A DNA stretch of 64,000 nucleotides from Epinephelus fuscoguttatus (Eukaryota; Chordata; Actinopteri; Perciformes; Serranidae). The translations under genes were made by a program, and so were the position numbers. The stretch lies in NCBI RefSeq assembly GCF_011397635.1, contig NC_064767.1, positions 17,649,037-17,713,036 on the forward strand. The letters are read 5' to 3'. The notes under the pieces are model-generated. The model had not been told where the DNA came from. It did not search any database and worked only from the letters and a program-made list of their open reading frames with translations. The first letter of the stretch is position 1. Each line of letters opens with the position of its first letter. Positions 59,922 through 64,000 of the stretch are shown in pieces.

Positions 59922-62899
59922 TCAAGCTGAAGGATTTTCTCTAGACAATATTTCCATCACCCTGTCCACTGCGCCCTTTTTGTCACCTTTCTGTAGGATT
60001 TCGACAAGCTTCTTTGAGGCATTCCTGCCCTGCTTCTCCACCCAGATCTCCAGAAGTTGGTATGTCTGGTCCTGACTTCTGATGTGGTCCAGCTGACAAG
60101 ACTGAATAACAGCGGGTGTTATATGGCTCTGCGTTGCTACATAGTGCATATCCTTCCATCCTATCACTTCTGCAAGTTTATGCAAGTGAGGCTGGAGATC
60201 CAAAACTGGAACTAAAAGGAAAGACAACACATTATCCCTCTTCTGTCTCTCCTGATTGAACTAATGTTAGCTCAAGTGGGTAGCCAACAACCTGGTTTTA
60301 AACATCCAGAGAATTTCTATAAAAATTGCTTGGCAACCAGACCAGGTGTCTAACTGAGACAGACCTTTATTTGTCAAAATGTGTAGCCACACCGGGCTAG
60401 TAAAAGGGACTGGGCATTAAATTGGGACGAGGCTTTTAATTTAAATTTTACAGTACCTAAATACAACCCTACCAAACACAAATTTCCAACACATTCTCAC
60501 TCCGACCTCGTCACATATTGACGTTTGGTCACGGCCTTTCCACGTCGACATACGACGTGCAAGGTACCCTACGTTGGTTGCTGATGTTCTGGGACGCCGT
60601 GTCAAGTTCTGCCTGTTACATGCATTGTCTTCTTTCAGTACACTTCTGTTTGCAGGAAATTGACCGTTTACATAGAGTCTCTTTCAAAATAAACACTACA
60701 TCGGTACAACACCGCGAATTGACATTTTTTTTTCCTTCAACAACAAACACAAAAAGGAACAAGAAAAAAGGAACAGGGTTCGGCTTTAGAATCTTTCAGG
60801 ACTTGAACACCGCTCTCTCAAGTGTCTTGGAACCATCCACCAACCCTCCCGCCTGCCCCAGTCAGCCTTTCGCCACCTTAACTTTCCTGATTGTCCTGCG
60901 GCTTCCCCCCCACCAATGCTGCCGCACACCATTAGACTATATCGGCAACCGGCCGCGTATCATGCCAACATTAAAGGACAGCTTTTTTTATTGGTTTTTG
61001 ACGGCGGAAGTTACTGCCCAAGCGCCGGATTTCGACGACTTTGAAGTGAGATAGGGCTCCAATATCACACTGCATAATGACATAATGACATGTCGATTCA
61101 GTCTGATTATCAACTGATCAGCTATTTCATCTAACAAGCTCAAAATGTAGAGAAACAGCAATTAAAGCTCTCATATTGCATCAATAAATAAAGGCGTTGT
61201 GGATCTTTTCTTACCTGCGAGTGGCTGCATCTCCTGAAAAACACAAGTAGAATAAATGTTAATAAAACAGTGATCAAACTGCTAACACAACCTTTACAGC
61301 TACGTTACACCACAGCGGTACTGACACAGAGCATGCACACTAACACGGACACCAAAGGTTACAGACAACTAACCTGCACCTCCTATAGAAAGGGGCAGCT
61401 TTGCCAGCATAAGAGAAGAGACAGAAAAGTGTTTACTATACAGGCACATGTGCACATGTGCAAGTGTGACAAGAGAGGTTAGATAAAACAGAACAAAGGA
61501 CAAACATCTTCGAACGGGTCAGAGAGTTAAAAATAGACTATAAGAGATGATAACACTTGAGAATAACTTACCACATCACGTGCATTTCCATTCATCTCTC
61601 TTTCTGTGATCGGCTGTCTCTTCCCTTGTGAGGTAAATAATGAAAAAACAAGACACTTAAACGAAGAATTTAGAAGACACAACAAGAGTGATTAAATCTG
61701 AATGTATGTTGAATTTAACATGAACCTCCTTTATTATCACTGTACTTTGCTATTTTATTAAGGAACACATGAGGCTTTAGTGCCCTCTGCTGGTCCTATT
61801 AAATGTAGGTGTGGTGGTAGATATACTCACGGCCATTACGTATCTTCCAACAGTATGCAGCAAGACCAAGACCAAGCACGAGTACTGCAAGTACGGCGCC
61901 AACTATACCGACTATCATCCCTGTGTTATCTCCCCCTGAAACACAAAGGCACATTACATTTTGATCCCAAACAATAAGACAATGTACTTACTGAAGCCAC
62001 CATAATGCAATAATGCTGAATTAAACCATACCATCAGTTTTCTCATTGCAGACTGTGTCGTTTCTCGCTGTACAGGCTACTTTGACGCCCTTGGGACCAC
62101 ACCTTGAACCAAAAGAAAAGCAAGTATGAGTGACAGATATTCACATCTTTATACACATATTTTTAAAACTCTGCTGGCAGCCTATGAGGACAAGTAAATA
62201 AACACGGATACGAAACACACAATAGTTAGTTAGGTGGCACTCTTGCTACAAAAAGATGCCTGTGCCGAACTCTATTTTGTTAATTTATGTTAAGACAGTA
62301 ACCGTACAACCCGGTGTAAGGTTGATGAGTAAATGACGGGCATTGTGGTAAATTCAGTTCAAGTGCTGCTGTGAGTTTTTGACTATCATGTTTTTCCACA
62401 CTCTCCAAACTACCTCCATCAAGAAACATGGACTCAAACTGTTACAGCACTGTGGCACTGTTTTAAAGACATCATCAACATCTTCCAGTTCAAGGATACT
62501 TGTAGGAGCAGAACTTACTCTTTACATGGGTAGCAGATCCTACAGGTTTCTGGGCCACTGCTGCAATAGTGATCCTTTTTACATCGACACTTTGTGTCCC
62601 TGGCGGGGGTGCAGCGTTCATCCACCTCTAGATTGGCTAAAAGGACAGTAAAACCACACAACTGGCATTAGAAGCACTGACAGACTCTCACATTGCTTCA
62701 AGCTGTATTTTTTTTAAAGACTGGAAGACAAAAAAGAAACGTTAATGTTCCATTATGTCTATACCATTGGGTTGTGTGCAGGATGTGCAGGGCTCACAGG
62801 ACCTCTGGCTGTTAGGCTGACTGTTGTACGTCCCTGGATCACAGGTCTTGCATATTCCAACTTGTAGATTCATGGTGCAGTGCTGCTCCAGGTACAGAC
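59922..62899 (-). CDS. fas: FAS (TNFRSF6/CD95) death receptor, 5' end outside window
   Basis: Seven minus-strand exons join in phase: 62765-62899, 62519-62636, 62032-62102, 61831-61935, 61572-61624, 61215-61233 and 59922-60211, giving 262 residues of the mature region. The first two encode TNFR cysteine-rich repeats (QHCTMNLQVGICKTCDPGTY, SCEPCTSCTQPN, then CRCKKDHYC). The third completes them and has an N-glycosylation site, NDT. The fourth is the membrane helix (MIVGIVGAVLAVLVLGLGLA) followed by AAYCWK, a cysteine placed like the palmitoylated one of human FAS. A 19-nt micro-exon (EMQPLA) precedes the death-domain exon (LHKLAEVIGWKDMHYVA ... VDRVMEIL). FAS binds FAS ligand and recruits FADD to start apoptosis. 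The signal peptide and the start of the first repeat must lie beyond 64000 or be missed in 62900-64000. Confidence 0.93.
60290..60445. mobile_element. Repeat shared with 63600-63770, FAS last intron
   Basis: GACCAGGTGTCTAACTGAGACAGACCTTTATTTGTCAAAATGTGTAG and GGGCTAGTAAAAGGGACTGGGC recur at 63663-63745 with few changes (described here in short pieces: ACCAGGTGTCTAAC, GGGACTGGGCATTAAATTGG). It looks like one end of a DNA element. Confidence 0.65.
60487..61050. mobile_element. CpG-rich TIR element in FAS last intron
   Basis: The left end TCTCACTCCGACCTCGTC and the complement of the right end CTCACTTCAAAGTCGTCGAA form imperfect inverted repeats. The interior is much richer in CpG than its surroundings (GACGTTTGG, CACGTCGACATACGACGTG, GGCAACCGGCCGCG). 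It resembles a common percomorph non-autonomous element. The 178-codon open frame that runs through it has no domain and reads across the ends. Confidence 0.6.
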
Positions 62900-63185
62900 C
62901 TACAGTATGGACACACATGAGCAAATGAGATTTAGTGAAACGTGAAACTTCCTTATTCAGTGTTTTCATTTCATTTAATCACCTGGTGTGTTTGTTTTGG
63001 GGAGGAAGAGACCTCTGTGGATAATTCGGCTCCCGTTAAAAACCTTGTGAACAATGAACATTGAAGGAATGAAATTTTTCATTGAATTTTTTCAGCTGGT
63101 TACAATGTGCAATCCTCACCACTAAATCCCCCTAAATCTTACACACTGTTCCTTTAAAAGGAAATTTAACTACCATAAAACTTCA

Positions 63186-63770
63186 ATTAACAGCCCGTGT
63201 TATTATTTGCTTACATCACTGAAATCAATGGACCTATATTTGGGACAGGCCTTTAATTCCTTTCACACTTAACTGTTGCTCAGCAAAGATCAGGAATATG
63301 ATCAAATTGTTTATATAAACTAGTATGAATATTACTTGTTTAAAAATTAGGCTTCAGAAAATATATCAATTCTAAATAATTCATCCGATCTAGACAGACA
63401 GCGCAACAGAGAGAGAAAGAGTTACGGCGCTCGAAGATTACTGTAGCCACCACTTTATTCTGTTAAAAAATACTCACAACTTGGATTAATTTTTATGAAA
63501 AACCCCTTTTGATTCTTTTAATCGGTGGACCCTTATCGACTAAAGAAATATGAATAACCTCCAGGGTAATCTAGGAATGGACACATACTTTGAGGTAATC
63601 AACAACCTGCATTTATACATCTGAAGAACTTCTATTAAAAAAAATTAATTGCTTTGCAACCGGACCAGGTCTCTAACAGAGACAGGCGTTTATTTGTCAA
63701 AGTGTGTAGTTACACCAGGCTAGTAAAAGGGACTGGGCGTTTAATTGGGACAAGGCTTTTATGGAAGTTT
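63186..63770. mobile_element. DNA repeat in FAS 5' intron
   Basis: Starts near AATTAACAGCCCGTGTTATT, has TTTGGGACAGGCCTTTAATT at 63240-63260, and ends with AGAGACAGGCGTTTATTTGT and GGGCGTTTAATTGGGACAAG near 63690-63755. The GGGACAGGC(G/C)TTTA(A/T)TT motif at both ends suggests one element of about 580 bp. Its right part matches 60290-60445. Confidence 0.55.
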
Positions 63771-64000
63771 TATAATGTAAATGTATTGTACTGTAATGTA
63801 GACCTAAATTCTGTGGAAAAGGTTGGCCTGATGTCCACAACAAGGGGCATGTTATAAAACATGAATTAATCACATATATGAGAAAAAATCTGTGTGGTAT
63901 ATTTCTTACATCACAATTACTTAAATTCTGTTAAAAATAAATTAAAAAACAAAAATATCCAAACCTTTTTTTCTTCCGGGTCTCAGGTAAGTGAACTATA

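Noticed and set aside
60518-61054. 178-codon open frame on the plus strand
   Set aside because: It spans a CpG-rich non-autonomous element, has no known domain and reads across the element's end.

Overview
This window is nuclear DNA of a ray-finned fish, most likely a spiny-rayed (acanthomorph) teleost. Genes are split by short GT-AG introns, DNA is AT-rich between genes, and the interspersed repeats are of teleost types (a tRNA-derived SINE, LINE 3' tails, and many hAT-like and fold-back DNA elements). Seven protein genes can be recognised by splicing exons in frame.

Layout, left to right. 1-6.4 kb: the 5' part of COL17A1 on the minus strand (two exons near 0.5-0.8 kb), with upstream/intronic DNA that holds a striking RNA-like hairpin at 2713-2789. 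6.4-10.6 kb: a hAT-like element whose interior is a 3.4-kb minisatellite. 10.6-14.9 kb: other DNA-transposon remnants and a three-copy direct repeat that ends at the SFR1 promoter. 15.2-16.1 kb: SFR1 (+, 3 exons, 213 aa). 16.3-38.8 kb: CFAP43 (-, 38 coding exons, 1660 aa), ending tail to tail with SFR1 and starting head to head with the next gene. 39.1-42.0 kb: omega-class glutathione transferase GSTO1 (+, 6 exons, 239 aa). 44.0-48.8 kb: ITPRIP (-, one coding exon of 544 aa plus leader exons with upstream ORFs). 48.8-51.2 kb: AT-rich DNA with a ~720-bp tandem duplication. 51.3-52.1 kb: intronless cholesterol 25-hydroxylase CH25H (+). 52.1-59.4 kb: gene-free DNA with a TIR element and LINE fragments. 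59.4-64 kb: FAS death receptor (-), from the death domain at 59.9 kb back to the first complete cysteine-rich exon at 62.9 kb; the signal-peptide end lies beyond the window.

COL17A1-SFR1-CFAP43-GSTO1-ITPRIP is the order known from human 10q24-25, and CH25H-FAS corresponds to human 10q23. The window therefore shows two ancient linkage blocks joined. CFAP58, which follows ITPRIP in human, is not seen; two RFX-like X-boxes remain at the place where its promoter might be expected. The genes do not form one pathway: they serve epithelial adhesion (COL17A1), homologous recombination (SFR1), motile cilia (CFAP43), redox metabolism (GSTO1), Ca2+ signalling (ITPRIP), sterol immunity (CH25H) and apoptosis (FAS). 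The most notable non-coding signals are the hairpin at 2.7 kb, the minisatellite inside a hAT element, an RFX X-box in the CFAP43/GSTO1 bidirectional promoter, the orphan X-box pair at 48.4 kb and a GC-AG intron in CFAP43.
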